A stretch of 64,000 bases of DNA from Bradyrhizobium australiense (GTDB lineage: Bacteria; Pseudomonadota; Alphaproteobacteria; Rhizobiales; Xanthobacteraceae), in contig NZ_JAAVLX010000007.1 of NCBI RefSeq assembly GCF_013114825.1, forward strand, positions 1 through 64,000. The letters run 5' to 3'. Numbering within the stretch: the first letter of the stretch is position 1; each line of letters starts with the position of its first letter. The position numbers were made by a program, and so were the translations under genes. Below are positions 34,431-43,601 of this stretch, one piece after another. The notes beneath the pieces were generated by a model. That model made no database searches. It was not told the DNA's origin and was given only the letters and a program-made list of their open reading frames with translations.

Positions 34431-34955
34431 ATGATGACGACCGCTGCCGCCAGGGAAAACCTCAAAGATATGCCGCTGCCGCCGGCCCCGTTCCTGTCCT
34501 CGGTGATGCAGATCGAACCGCAATGGATCGATTACAATGGCCACCTCAACATGGCCTATTACAACGTGATGATGGACCGCGCGATCGATGAAATGTGGCT
34601 GCAGCTCGGGATCGGGCCGGCCTACATGAAGGAGCGCCACTGTTCGACCTTCACCGCCGAATGCCATGTTCGCTATTTGCGCGAGATTCACCTCGGCGAT
34701 CCCGTTCAGATTTCGGTTTATCTGTTAGGTAGCGACGAGAAGCGGCTGCATACGTTCGAGGAACTGCGCCACGCGAGCGAAGGCTGGCTCTCCGCCACCT
34801 CGGAAAACATGACGTTACACATGGACATGCAACAGCGGAAAGTTGCGCCCTTCCCGCCTGACATTCGCGCGCGCATCAAGGCGGTGGTGGATTCGCATGC
34901 CGCCGTGCCGCGGCCCGAAGGCGTCGGCCGCAAGGTCGCAACGCCCCAGCAATAG
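34431..34955 (+). CDS. hotdog-fold acyl-CoA thioesterase
   Basis: This 174-residue single hotdog domain carries the 4-hydroxybenzoyl-CoA thioesterase-like motif IDYNGHLNMAYYNVMMDRAIDE near residues 35-56, including the catalytic-type Asp. It should hydrolyse an acyl-CoA of unknown identity. ATG codons at 34431 and 34434 are both possible. The open frame further upstream overlaps the FAD oxidase gene and shows no family match. It is convergent with the AraC-type gene (7 bp between stops). Confidence 0.85.
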   Translation: MMTTAAARENLKDMPLPPAPFLSSVMQIEPQWIDYNGHLNMAYYNVMMDRAIDEMWLQLGIGPAYMKERHCSTFTAECHVRYLREIHLGDPVQISVYLLGSDEKRLHTFEELRHASEGWLSATSENMTLHMDMQQRKVAPFPPDIRARIKAVVDSHAAVPRPEGVGRKVATPQQ

Positions 34956-34962
34956 CGAGCGT

Positions 34963-36498
34963 TCAGGCCGGCAATCCGGCCTCCTGCAGCGCGCCGACGA
35001 CCAGATCGCACTGGATTGGCGGCAGCGGCGGCATGCCGCGGTGAACTTCAGCCAGCGTAAGATCAGGGTAGTGCTGTCGCAGCGCGCCAAGGCTGCGGCG
35101 GGCCTGTGGCCTCTGCCCGGCGAGCACATAGGCTGGGCACAGCGTCCGATGCACCCAGCTAGCCGACGGATGTTCGGCCAACGCGCGCTCCTGCCAAATC
35201 GCCCCTTCGGCGTATTGACCGGCGGTGAAGAGCGCACAGCCGATCCCGACCATGCTGTTGAAGGCCAGCGGATCGTGGGGTGCGAGATCAAGCGCGATCT
35301 TGAAGCGCTCGATCGCCGATTGGGGATCGCCCTTGTAGACGTCGATCCACCCGCTGCGGCTCCAGGCCCAGGCCGATCCGCCGTCTATCGCGAGCGCCTT
35401 GCGCGTGACGAGATCGGCGCAATCGAACTCGTTGAGCAACGATAACGCGTTGCCGAGTATCGCCAGCACGGTAGCGTCACCGCGCAGCGCCCTTGCCTTA
35501 CGCGCCAGTTCGAGGCTTCGGGCGCGCTCTTCCAGCGGCGCATGGGTGAAGTGATAGACCACGCGCTGGACATGCGCCCAAGCCGCCAATGCGATGGCAA
35601 GCGGATGATTGGGGTCCTGATCCATTGCGCGCTCGAGCAGTTCCAACGCCCGGGCATTGCCGGTCGCATCGAGCGAGAGAACGCCCGGCATCGCCCGTAA
35701 CGCCAGATCCTGCGCGCCGAGGCAGGTGATCGGCTTTCGCAGCGCGCGGTTGACCTCCGCCATGCGCAGACAGGGCTGCAGCGCCGCAGCGATCCTGGCC
35801 GCAAGATGTTCAGTCGTTGCGGTGCCATCGCGCAGGACGTTATCGGTGCGATGCGCCCAGAGCTGGCCGCCGGTTTCGGTATCGATCAGCCGGATGCTCA
35901 GGTGCATCTGCGCACCTGTTCCCCTGATGGCACCCCCCAAATGATATCGCGCCGCCGTCGACCGGGTTGCGACCGCGATCCCGGCGCGCGTCAATGCGGT
36001 GACGAGGTCGTCGGCGATATCAGCCGCGACAGAAAGATTTTCCGTCACCGCCTCGATCGGCCCGAAGGCGATCGGAGGCCGATCCCGCACCGGCAAAAAA
36101 AGCGAAGGCATCGCGCCGAGCGCGTCGGTGAGGACCTCCTGCCGCTTCAGCGTCTGCGATGGCGTCTCGCCGTAACGGCGGCGGTAGGCGATCGAGAACC
36201 GCCCGAAATGCGGAAAGCCGCAGCGCAGCGCCACGTTCATGATCTTGACATCAGGCGCACCCTGCAACAGTTCGCGACGGGCGCATTCGAGCCCGATCTC
36301 GCGAAGCACGCCGCGCGGGGTCTTGCCGATAAAGGCGAGGAACTGCCGCTGCAAAGTTCTGCCGGATACGCCGGCGATGGCAGCGAGTTCTGTCAAGCGC
36401 CAATTGTGGCCGATGTTGGAACGCATCGCGTCCAGCGCACGCCTGACGCCGCGCGGCAATGGCGACGTCGCCGATGAAACGTTCTGGCCAGCAATCAT
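34963..36498 (-). CDS. AraC-type regulator fused to a TolB/FlgO-like domain and TPRs
   Basis: The 511-residue protein has an AraC DNA-binding domain at about residues 20-125 (LTELAAIAGVSGRTLQRQF; NVALRCGFPHFGRFSIAYRRRYGETPSQ). A middle domain at about 145-265 matches the FlgO/TolB-like module seen in cyclases and CadC-like regulators (VTENLSVAADIADDLVTAL, LGGAIRGTGAQMHLSIRLIDTETG, QLWAHR). At least four TPR-like repeats follow to the end. No membrane segment is seen. The ATG at 36498 follows GGAGTATTGG; a GTG at 36552 is possible. It is divergent from a methyltransferase gene that it may control. Confidence 0.82.
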   Translation of the reverse strand: MIAGQNVSSATSPLPRGVRRALDAMRSNIGHNWRLTELAAIAGVSGRTLQRQFLAFIGKTPRGVLREIGLECARRELLQGAPDVKIMNVALRCGFPHFGRFSIAYRRRYGETPSQTLKRQEVLTDALGAMPSLFLPVRDRPPIAFGPIEAVTENLSVAADIADDLVTALTRAGIAVATRSTAARYHLGGAIRGTGAQMHLSIRLIDTETGGQLWAHRTDNVLRDGTATTEHLAARIAAALQPCLRMAEVNRALRKPITCLGAQDLALRAMPGVLSLDATGNARALELLERAMDQDPNHPLAIALAAWAHVQRVVYHFTHAPLEERARSLELARKARALRGDATVLAILGNALSLLNEFDCADLVTRKALAIDGGSAWAWSRSGWIDVYKGDPQSAIERFKIALDLAPHDPLAFNSMVGIGCALFTAGQYAEGAIWQERALAEHPSASWVHRTLCPAYVLAGQRPQARRSLGALRQHYPDLTLAEVHRGMPPLPPIQCDLVVGALQEAGLPA

Positions 36499-36655
36499 CC
36501 AATACTCCGAAGGCCCCTGGTGGTGAGTCCTGGGAACGACGGAAAGGTTCACGTTCCGGATAGCCCTGTCGCGAACTGGATAGGCATCGAGCGGGCCGCG
36601 GGACTAAGCCGGCAGCACGCTGAAGTCGGCAAATTCACGTTCAAAGGAGCAGAAC

Positions 36656-37498
36656 ATGGCTACATCCGCCGCCGCTCAAACCCTGCAATCCGGCCAGATC
36701 GATCTTTCCGCCCTGAAAACCAAGCAGCACGGCGCCTGGTCGTCTGGCGACTACGCCGTCGTCGGCACCACGCTGCAGATCGTCGGCGAAGAGCTGTGCG
36801 AGGCGCTCGACCTCCGGGCCGGCCAGAAGGTGCTCGACGTCGCCGCCGGCAACGGCAATGCGACGCTCGCTGCCGCACGCCGCTGGTGCGACGTCGTTTC
36901 GACCGACTACGTGCCGAGCCTGCTGGAACGCGGCCGCGCGCGTGCTGCGGCGGAAGGGCTTTCGGTTCAATTCAAGGAAGCGGATGCGGAAGCGCTCGAC
37001 TTCGGCGACGCGACCTTCGACGCCGTGCTCTCGACCTTCGGCGTGATGTTCACGCCGGACCAGGACCGCGCTGCTTCCGAATTGCTGCGGGTATGCAAGA
37101 GCGGCGGCAAGATCGGTCTCGCCAACTGGACGCCGGAAGGATTCATAGGGCAATTATTCAAGACGCTCGGCAAATACCTGCCGCCGCCGGCGGGCGCGAA
37201 ATCGCCCGCGCTGTGGGGCACGCAGGCGCGCATCGCGGAAATGTTCGGAACCTCGGCAGCCTCCATCAAGGCGGAGCGGCGTCAGTTCACGTTCCGCTAC
37301 CGCTCGCCGCTGCATTTTCTCGACGTGTTCAGGAATTACTACGGGCCGACGCTGAAAGCCTTTGCCGCGCTTGATGAAACCAACCAGCGCCGCCTCGCCG
37401 ACGATATCCTGAAGCTGATCGCGTCGATAAACCGCGCCGAGGACGGCACCATGGTGCTACCGAGCGAATATCTGGAAATCGTCATCGTCAAGCGCTGA
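36656..37498 (+). CDS. SAM-dependent methyltransferase (class I)
   Basis: The 280-residue protein has a class I methyltransferase core: motif I VLDVAAGNGNATLAAA near residues 59-74, an acidic residue at the end of strand 2 (VVSTDYVPSL), motif II/III around DAEALDFGDATFDAVLSTFGVMFTPD, and a helical C-terminal lid. The substrate is unknown; related sequences are annotated only as class I methyltransferases. AGGAG lies seven bases before the ATG. A strong terminator follows at 37521. Confidence 0.88.
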   Translation: MATSAAAQTLQSGQIDLSALKTKQHGAWSSGDYAVVGTTLQIVGEELCEALDLRAGQKVLDVAAGNGNATLAAARRWCDVVSTDYVPSLLERGRARAAAEGLSVQFKEADAEALDFGDATFDAVLSTFGVMFTPDQDRAASELLRVCKSGGKIGLANWTPEGFIGQLFKTLGKYLPPPAGAKSPALWGTQARIAEMFGTSAASIKAERRQFTFRYRSPLHFLDVFRNYYGPTLKAFAALDETNQRRLADDILKLIASINRAEDGTMVLPSEYLEIVIVKR

Positions 37499-37520
37499 CG
37501 GAAGTCCGGAAAGCTTCTGC

Positions 37521-37557
37521 GGCGACGGCCTGCCTTTGGCCGTCGCCGTCAATTTTT
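37521..37557. terminator. bidirectional intrinsic terminator
   Basis: A perfect 10-bp stem GGCGACGGCC / GGCCGTCGCC with a 7-base loop, followed by GTCAATTTTT, lies between the convergent methyltransferase and DUF1328 genes. Confidence 0.85.
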
Positions 37558-37575
37558 GCAAGACGTGCCGACTGG

Positions 37576-37749
37576 CTAGACGTTGCTGCGTCCGCGCACC
37601 AGTCCGATAACGGCCGAGACCAGAAACAGGATCACGGCGATAAAGAAGATGGCCTTGGCGATTTCGACGGACGCGCCGGCGATACCGCCGAAGCCAAGAA
37701 CACCCGCGATCAGCGCGATGATCAGAAACGTAACGACCCAACTCAGCAT
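37576..37749 (-). CDS. DUF1328 family small membrane protein
   Basis: The 57-residue protein consists almost entirely of two hydrophobic helices (MLSWVVTFLIIALIAGVLGF and AKAIFFIAVILFLVSAVIGLV) with a short basic tail, which is the DUF1328 (YtjA-like) pattern. It is often linked to stress response. GAGG precedes the ATG. The longer open frame to 37896 has no family resemblance before this Met. Confidence 0.88.
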   Translation of the reverse strand: MLSWVVTFLIIALIAGVLGFGGIAGASVEIAKAIFFIAVILFLVSAVIGLVRGRSNV

Positions 37750-38039
37750 GTCACGACCTCTATTGCCTGTTGCTCCTTCGATGGCGGCGACTGAGGCGTC
37801 GCACATCGCCTGCGGGACCAATCCGGGCCGGGAATGATGGTTCCGGGCGGCAAAAGCGCGAAATTTGGCGTTTCGAGCGGAACAAAATCGCAGCAAAGCC
37901 TCGAAATCGGCCCGGCAATCGCGACCGCATAAAACCTGTCAAAACGGCCGGACAGGCCCTATATGGCCCTTGATCCCTGCTATGAAGGCTCCCCTTTACC
38001 GCCCCACGGTGCCATCGTGGGGCCAAGACGATTCGAGAA

Positions 38040-40643
38040 ATGACCGAGCCGAGCAAACTGCCCCATCACGGCGTCCCCGAGCACCAGCCTGCGGCTGGCG
38101 GCATCGCTGCGCGTGCGCGGGCCGCAGCCGGCCCGCAATATCTCAACGGGCTCAATCCGGAACAGCGCGAGGCAGTCGAGACGCTGGATGGGCCAGTCCT
38201 GGTGCTGGCGGGCGCCGGCACCGGCAAGACCCGCGTGCTGACCACGCGCATCGCCCACATCCTGAGCCAGGGCCGCGCGCGGCCGCATGAAATTCTCTCG
38301 GTGACCTTCACCAACAAGGCCGCGCGCGAGATGAAGCTCCGCCTCGGCCAGATGCTCGGCCAGGCCGTCGAAGGCATGCCGTGGCTCGGCACCTTCCATT
38401 CCATCGGCGGGCGCATCCTGCGCATCCACGCCGAGCTGGTGCAGCTCAAATCCAATTTCACCGTGCTCGACGTCGACGATCAGGTTCGCCTGCTCAAGCA
38501 GTTACTGCAGGCTGAGAACATCGACGACAAGCGCTGGCCGGCACGCATGCTGGCCGGGCTGATCGACGGCTGGAAGAACCGGGGCCTGACGCCGGCGCAG
38601 GTGCCGTCAGGTGAAGCCGCGATATTCGGCAATGGCAAGGGCGGCAAGCTCTACGCCAGCTACCAGGAGCGGCTCAAAATTCTCAACGCGGCCGATTTCG
38701 GCGATCTGCTTCTCGAGAACATCCGGCTGTTTCGCGAAAACCCTGACGTGCTCAGGCAGTACCAGAACCGCTTCAAGTTCATTCTGGTCGACGAATATCA
38801 AGACACCAACGTCGCGCAGTATCTGTGGCTGCGGCTGCTGTCGCAGGCGCCCTCGCGGCCAGGCGTGCCGCTGTCGGCGATTATTCCGGGCGATCTAACC
38901 TCGCCCCGCTTGCGGGGAGACGTCGATGCACGAAGTGCATCGGGTGAGGGGGACCCTCCGCAGACTGAGATCGCGGAGACAACCCCTCACCCCGACCCTC
39001 TCCCCGTGAAGGACGCGGAGAGGGAGAAGGCGGCGCCCATCCCCAAAAACATCTGCTGCGTCGGCGACGACGACCAGTCGATCTACGGCTGGCGCGGCGC
39101 GGAGGTCGACAACATCCTGCGCTTCGAGCATGATTTTCCCGGCGCAAAAGTTATCCGTCTCGAGCGCAATTACCGCTCCACCGGCCACATCCTCGCCGCC
39201 GCGTCACATCTGATCGCGCACAATGAAGGCCGGCTCGGCAAGACGCTGCGCACCGAGGATGTCGACGGCGAGAAGGTCACCGTGACAGGCTCCTGGGATT
39301 CGGAGGAAGAAGCCCGCGCCATCGGCGAGGAGATCGAGGAGCTGCAGCGATCAGGCGAAAACCTCAACGAGGTCGCGATCCTGGTACGCGCCTCGTTCCA
39401 GATGCGCGAGTTCGAAGATCGTTTTGTGACGCTCGGCCTGCCCTATCGCGTGATCGGCGGTCCGCGATTCTACGAGCGCGCTGAAATCCGCGACGCGTTG
39501 GCTTACCTGCGCGTGATCAATTCGCCCGCCGACGATCTCGCCTTCGAGCGTATCGTCAATGTCCCGAAGCGCGGGCTTGGCGATGCCACCGTGCAGATGC
39601 TGCACGACCACGCCCGCAAGCGGCGCATGCCGCTATTCGAAGCCGCCCGCGCTGTGGTCGAGACCGATGAATTGAAGCCGAAGGCGCGCGGCGCGTTGCG
39701 CGATCTCCTGCTGCAATTCGACCGCTGGCGCGCCCAGCGCGAGGTCACCGCGCATACGGAGCTGGCTGAAATCGTGCTCGACGAGAGCGGCTATACCGAG
39801 ATGTGGCAGAAGGACCGCTCGGCTGACGCCGCGGGCCGGCTGGACAATTTGAAGGAACTCGTGCGCTCGATGGAGGAATTCGAGAACCTGCAAGGCTTTC
39901 TCGAACATATCTCGCTGGTGATGGACCGCGATGGCGACGCCAGTGACGAAGCGGTGTCGCTGATGACGCTGCATTCGGCCAAGGGGCTCGAGTTCGACAA
40001 TGTGTTCCTGCCCGGCTGGGAGGAAGGCCTGTTTCCGAGCCAGCGCACGCTTGACGAACAGGGCCGCGCCGGCCTCGAAGAAGAGCGACGCCTTGCCCAT
40101 GTCGGCCTGACCCGCGCCCGTCGTCGCGCAAAACTCTATTTCGCCACCAACCGGCGCATTCACGGCACCTGGTCAACCACGATTCCGTCGCGCTTTCTCG
40201 ACGAACTGCCGTCGGCCAATGTCGAGATCACGGAATCCAAGGGCGGCTCCGGCTGGGGCGGCGCCGGCGGCTACGGCCCGTCGCGCTTCGACAATGTCGA
40301 GTCCTTCGGCTCCAGCTATACGACGCCGGGCTGGCAGCGCGCCCAGGCAAACCGCAACCGCAGCCAGGGCGGCCGTAGCGGTCAGGCCCGCGGCGGTTTT
40401 GAGGAAAGCCAGTCGTCATTTTCAGGCGGCTTCTCGCGCAACAAGCGCGGCCCGCTGGTGATCGAAGGCGAGCTGGTGGCTAAATCCACCGGCACCGTTT
40501 CAGAATTCTCGCTGGACGACCGCGTCTTTCACCAGAAATTCGGCTACGGCAACGTGGTGAAGATCGACGGCAACAAGCTGACGATCGCGTTCGAAAAGGC
40601 CGGCGAGAAGAAGGTAGTCGATAGTTTCGTGGAGCGGGTGTAG
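38040..40643 (+). CDS. uvrD: UvrD/PcrA-type ATP-dependent DNA helicase
   Basis: This is a superfamily 1A 3'-5' helicase for nucleotide excision and mismatch repair. The 867-residue protein has Walker A AGAGTGKT (57-64), motif Ia TFTNKAAREM, Walker B DEYQDTN (251-257), motif III GDDDQSIYGWRGA (342-354), YRST, and the late motifs LMTLHSAKGLEF and VGLTRARR. The C-terminal tail is Gly/Ser-rich and ends with a Tudor-like DDRVFHQKFGYGNVVKI. Between motifs II and III it is about 65 residues longer than E. coli UvrD; residues about 287-330 come from an extragenic repeat inserted in frame. It is unclear whether that loop affects activity. Confidence 0.92.
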   Translation: MTEPSKLPHHGVPEHQPAAGGIAARARAAAGPQYLNGLNPEQREAVETLDGPVLVLAGAGTGKTRVLTTRIAHILSQGRARPHEILSVTFTNKAAREMKLRLGQMLGQAVEGMPWLGTFHSIGGRILRIHAELVQLKSNFTVLDVDDQVRLLKQLLQAENIDDKRWPARMLAGLIDGWKNRGLTPAQVPSGEAAIFGNGKGGKLYASYQERLKILNAADFGDLLLENIRLFRENPDVLRQYQNRFKFILVDEYQDTNVAQYLWLRLLSQAPSRPGVPLSAIIPGDLTSPRLRGDVDARSASGEGDPPQTEIAETTPHPDPLPVKDAEREKAAPIPKNICCVGDDDQSIYGWRGAEVDNILRFEHDFPGAKVIRLERNYRSTGHILAAASHLIAHNEGRLGKTLRTEDVDGEKVTVTGSWDSEEEARAIGEEIEELQRSGENLNEVAILVRASFQMREFEDRFVTLGLPYRVIGGPRFYERAEIRDALAYLRVINSPADDLAFERIVNVPKRGLGDATVQMLHDHARKRRMPLFEAARAVVETDELKPKARGALRDLLLQFDRWRAQREVTAHTELAEIVLDESGYTEMWQKDRSADAAGRLDNLKELVRSMEEFENLQGFLEHISLVMDRDGDASDEAVSLMTLHSAKGLEFDNVFLPGWEEGLFPSQRTLDEQGRAGLEEERRLAHVGLTRARRRAKLYFATNRRIHGTWSTTIPSRFLDELPSANVEITESKGGSGWGGAGGYGPSRFDNVESFGSSYTTPGWQRAQANRNRSQGGRSGQARGGFEESQSSFSGGFSRNKRGPLVIEGELVAKSTGTVSEFSLDDRVFHQKFGYGNVVKIDGNKLTIAFEKAGEKKVVDSFVERV
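38899..39029. repeat. extragenic repeat element inserted in frame inside uvrD
   Basis: This 131-bp stretch reads CCTCGCCCCGCTTGCGGGGA near its start, carries a GATGCACGAAGTGCATC hairpin and GGGTGAGGGGGACCCTC, and ends CCCCTCACCCCGACCCTC then CTCCCCGTGAAGG...GAGAGGGAGAAG. This is the familiar layout of a dispersed intergenic repeat in Bradyrhizobium and Rhodopseudomonas relatives. Here it encodes about 44 residues, including TPHPDPLP. Confidence 0.75.
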
Positions 40644-40776
40644 CAGACACTTTTCGTGCGTCCGTGCATTGCGGAACCTCCGCCGCGTTCCTATCTCCCG
40701 GTTCCCACCCCTTCCCCGCGTCGACCCCGGCCGAAGCGCCGCTGTGCCGTTCGCCACACATTCGTTTCAGACTGCC

Positions 40777-41709
40777 ATGCTCGCGCAACCCCCCATCATA
40801 TCCGTTTCCAATCTCTCAAAGACCTACGGCTCCGGCTTCAGGGCGCTGAACAACATCAATCTGGATATCAAGCGCGGCGAGATCTTCGCCCTGCTCGGGC
40901 CGAACGGCGCGGGCAAGACCACGCTGATCAGCATCATCTGCGGCATCGCCAACTTGAGCGACGGCCGCGTCACCGTCGGCGGGCACGACATCAACAGCGA
41001 TTATCGCGCGGCGCGGTCGCTGATTGGCCTCGTGCCGCAGGAACTGCACACCGACTCCTTTGAAACCGTGTGGGCGACGGTCAGCTTCAGCCGCGGCCTG
41101 TTCGGCAAGCCGAAGAATCCGGCCCACATCGAAAAGGTGCTGAAGGACCTGTCGCTGTGGGACAAGAAGGATTCCAAGATCATCACGCTTTCCGGCGGCA
41201 TGAAGCGCCGTGTGATGATCGCTAAAGCGCTGTCGCACGAGCCGCAGATCCTGTTCCTGGACGAGCCGACCGCGGGCGTCGACGTCGAATTGCGCAAGGG
41301 CATGTGGGACGTAGTACGCGCACTTCAGGCTTCCGGCGTCACCATTATCCTGACCACGCATTATATCCAGGAAGCCGAGGAGATGGCCGACCGAATCGGC
41401 GTCATCAACAAGGGCGAGATCATCCTGGTCGAGGACAAGGCCGGCCTGATGCAGAAGCTCGGCAAGAAGCAACTGACGCTGCACCTGCAGCAGAAAGTCG
41501 ATGCCATTCCGCCCACTCTCGCGCCTTACAAACTCCAAATATCCAACGGCGGGCGGCTGCTGACCTATGATTACGACACCAAGGGCGAGCGCACCGGGAT
41601 CACCAGCCTGCTGAGCGACCTCCGCAATGCCGGCATCCACATCTCCGACCTCGATACCTCACAGTCTTCCCTGGAGGATATCTTCGTCAGCCTGGTGAGG
41701 GCGCCATGA
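40777..41709 (+). CDS. ABC-2 type transporter ATP-binding protein (YadG-like)
   Basis: The 310-residue ATPase has Walker A LGPNGAGKTT near residues 43-52, signature LSGGM, Walker B ILFLDEPTAGVD and the switch His in ILTTHYIQEAEEMADR. The C-terminal extension is typical of ABC-2 exporter ATPases. The partner permease overlaps its stop by ATGA. The frame is open 36 codons upstream, but family similarity begins just after the ATG at 40777. The transported substrate is unknown. Confidence 0.9.
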   Translation: MLAQPPIISVSNLSKTYGSGFRALNNINLDIKRGEIFALLGPNGAGKTTLISIICGIANLSDGRVTVGGHDINSDYRAARSLIGLVPQELHTDSFETVWATVSFSRGLFGKPKNPAHIEKVLKDLSLWDKKDSKIITLSGGMKRRVMIAKALSHEPQILFLDEPTAGVDVELRKGMWDVVRALQASGVTIILTTHYIQEAEEMADRIGVINKGEIILVEDKAGLMQKLGKKQLTLHLQQKVDAIPPTLAPYKLQISNGGRLLTYDYDTKGERTGITSLLSDLRNAGIHISDLDTSQSSLEDIFVSLVRAP

Positions 41710-42467
41710 ATTACCGTGCGATCCGCGCCATCTATCTGTTCGAAATGGCCCGCACCTGGCGCACGTTGCTGCAGAGCATCGTCTCGCCGGTGGTTTCCAC
41801 TTCGCTCTACTTCGTGGTGTTCGGCGCCGCGATCGGCTCGCGCATCACCGAGGTCGAGGGCGTCAGCTACGGCACTTTCATCGTGCCAGGCCTCGTGATG
41901 CTGTCGGTGCTGACGCAAAGCATCGCCAACGCCTCATTCGGCATCTACTTTCCGAAATTCGTCGGCACCATCTACGAGGTATTGTCGGCGCCGGTTTCCT
42001 ATTTCGAGATCGTGATCGGCTACGTCGGGGCGGCGGCGACCAAATCCATCATTCTCGGCCTGATCATTCTGGCGACCGCGGCGCTGTTCGTGCCGCTGCA
42101 TATCCATCATCCCCTGTGGATGCTCACTTTCCTGGTGCTGACGGCGGTGACGTTCAGTCTGTTCGGCTTCATCATCGGCATCTGGGCCGATGGGTTCGAG
42201 AAGCTGCAGATGATTCCGATGCTGGTAGTGACGCCGCTGACCTTCCTCGGCGGCAGCTTCTACTCCGTCAACATGCTGCCCTCGGGCTGGCGCACCATCA
42301 CGCTGCTCAATCCGGTGGTCTATCTGATCTCAGGCTTCCGCTGGAGTTTTTACGAGATCGCCGACGTCAGCGTAGGCTTGAGCCTCGGCATGACGCTCGG
42401 CTTCCTCGCCATCTGCATGGCCCTGGTGTGGTGGATATTCCGGACCGGGTGCCGGCTGAAGAACTGA
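41706..42467 (+). CDS. ABC-2 type transporter permease (YadH-like)
   Basis: The 253-residue membrane protein has six hydrophobic segments and the ABC-2 conserved block around TPLTFLGGSFYSVNMLPSGWRTITLLNPVVYLISGFRW near residues 175-212. It starts inside the stop of the ATPase gene (ATGA), so the two form a coupled half-transporter pair, probably acting as a dimer of each. It is followed immediately by a dispersed repeat. Confidence 0.9.
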   Translation: MNYRAIRAIYLFEMARTWRTLLQSIVSPVVSTSLYFVVFGAAIGSRITEVEGVSYGTFIVPGLVMLSVLTQSIANASFGIYFPKFVGTIYEVLSAPVSYFEIVIGYVGAAATKSIILGLIILATAALFVPLHIHHPLWMLTFLVLTAVTFSLFGFIIGIWADGFEKLQMIPMLVVTPLTFLGGSFYSVNMLPSGWRTITLLNPVVYLISGFRWSFYEIADVSVGLSLGMTLGFLAICMALVWWIFRTGCRLKN

Positions 42468-42475
42468 CGCGCAGC

Positions 42476-42574
42476 GTCATTCCGGGGCGGCTCGCAGAGC
42501 CGAACCCGGAATCTCGAGATTCTCAGGTGCGCAATTGCGCACTATAGTTCGTGCTTCGCACGGCCCGGAATGAC
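42476..42574. repeat. dispersed extragenic repeat, copy B (99 bp)
   Basis: Inverted ends GTCATTCCGG and CCGGAATGAC flank internal palindromes (GAATCTCGAGATTC and GTGCGCAATTGCGCAC). It is related to the element at 1699-1777 and starts 8 bp after the permease stop. Confidence 0.8.
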
Positions 42575-42778
42575 GACCCTAACGTCGGACTCACCCGCTC
42601 GCGAAAAAGTCAGTGCCGCAGCCCCTCTGTGCCGTCCTGCCGCCTTGTTTGCGCCGTGGGACGCGTTAACGATTGCCAGTGCAGGCCACTGGAACCAGTG
42701 CCGGTTTCCGGGCATATTGCATGCCGGGGACGGAGAGCCGCGGCGCTTTCATACAGGGGCCTGGAGGCCAAAGGTAAA

Positions 42779-43558
42779 ATGCGTTCCTTCCTCATTGCCG
42801 TCACCGCCCTGACGTTGTTCGTCTCGGGCACAGCCCAAGCCAAGGTCGCCATAACCGTCGATAAAGATAACCAGCAGATGACCGTCGCGGTCGACGGCGT
42901 CGAGCGTTACCGCTGGCCGGTGTCGTCGGGCCTTCCCTCCTACGAGACGCCCAGCGGCAGCTTCCGCGCCTTTCGGATGGAGGAGGACCATTACTCCAAG
43001 GAATTCGACGACGCGCCGATGCCGCATTCGATTTTTTTCACCAAGATCGGCCATGCCATCCACGGCACCGATTCCGTGAGCCGCCTCGGCAGCCCCGCTT
43101 CGCATGGCTGCGTGCGGCTGTCGCGGGAGAATGCCTTGAAACTTTGGGATCTGGTGAAGCAGGAAGGCGTGCTTAACACTACGGTGACGTTGACCGGCTC
43201 CTCCCAGGTGGCGCTGGCGCGCAATCCGCGGCGCGCCAATACGGCCGTGGCACGCCGCGCCCCGCAAACCCAATATGAGCAGCAATACGATGCCGCCGGC
43301 GATCCCGTCGTGATCACGCCGCCGCAGCAGCGCACGGCACCCGTGGCGCGGGCCGACGACGGCTATATCTATCCTGCCGACGGATCTTCCAACGAAGCGC
43401 GTTATCCCGCGCCCGGCCGCCGCATCTACGACACCCAGGCCTCTCAGCAGCAACAGCAATATTATGCCAACCGCGGTTATGCGCCGGCGCCGCAGGGCTA
43501 TTACTATCAGCCGCGGCCGTATTATCAGCAGCGCGGGCTGTTCAGCTACCAGGACTAG
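42779..43558 (+). CDS. L,D-transpeptidase (YkuD domain)
   Basis: The 259-residue secreted protein has a signal peptide (to TAQA, about residue 21) and a YkuD catalytic domain with HAIHGTDSV and the nucleophile motif SHGCVRL near residues 110-116. It should cross-link peptidoglycan or attach proteins to it through diaminopimelate. The C-terminal 110 residues are Gln/Tyr/Pro-rich and low in complexity. The upstream open frame to 42551 runs into a repeat and is not supported. AAAGG precedes the ATG. Confidence 0.9.
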   Translation: MRSFLIAVTALTLFVSGTAQAKVAITVDKDNQQMTVAVDGVERYRWPVSSGLPSYETPSGSFRAFRMEEDHYSKEFDDAPMPHSIFFTKIGHAIHGTDSVSRLGSPASHGCVRLSRENALKLWDLVKQEGVLNTTVTLTGSSQVALARNPRRANTAVARRAPQTQYEQQYDAAGDPVVITPPQQRTAPVARADDGYIYPADGSSNEARYPAPGRRIYDTQASQQQQQYYANRGYAPAPQGYYYQPRPYYQQRGLFSYQD

Positions 43559-43571
43559 CCCGTGAATTCAT

Positions 43572-43599
43572 TGTGGTCGCAGCACGATCTGCGACCACA
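43572..43599. terminator. bidirectional terminator-like hairpin
   Basis: A perfect 11-bp stem TGTGGTCGCAG / CTGCGACCACA with a 6-base loop lies between the convergent L,D-transpeptidase and YeeE/YedE genes. A weak TCTC follows on the plus side. Confidence 0.65.
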
Positions 43600-43601
43600 T
43601 C

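Noticed and set aside
42551..42778. N-terminal extension of the L,D-transpeptidase
   Set aside because: It starts inside a dispersed repeat, lacks a signal peptide and would bury the real one that begins at 42779.
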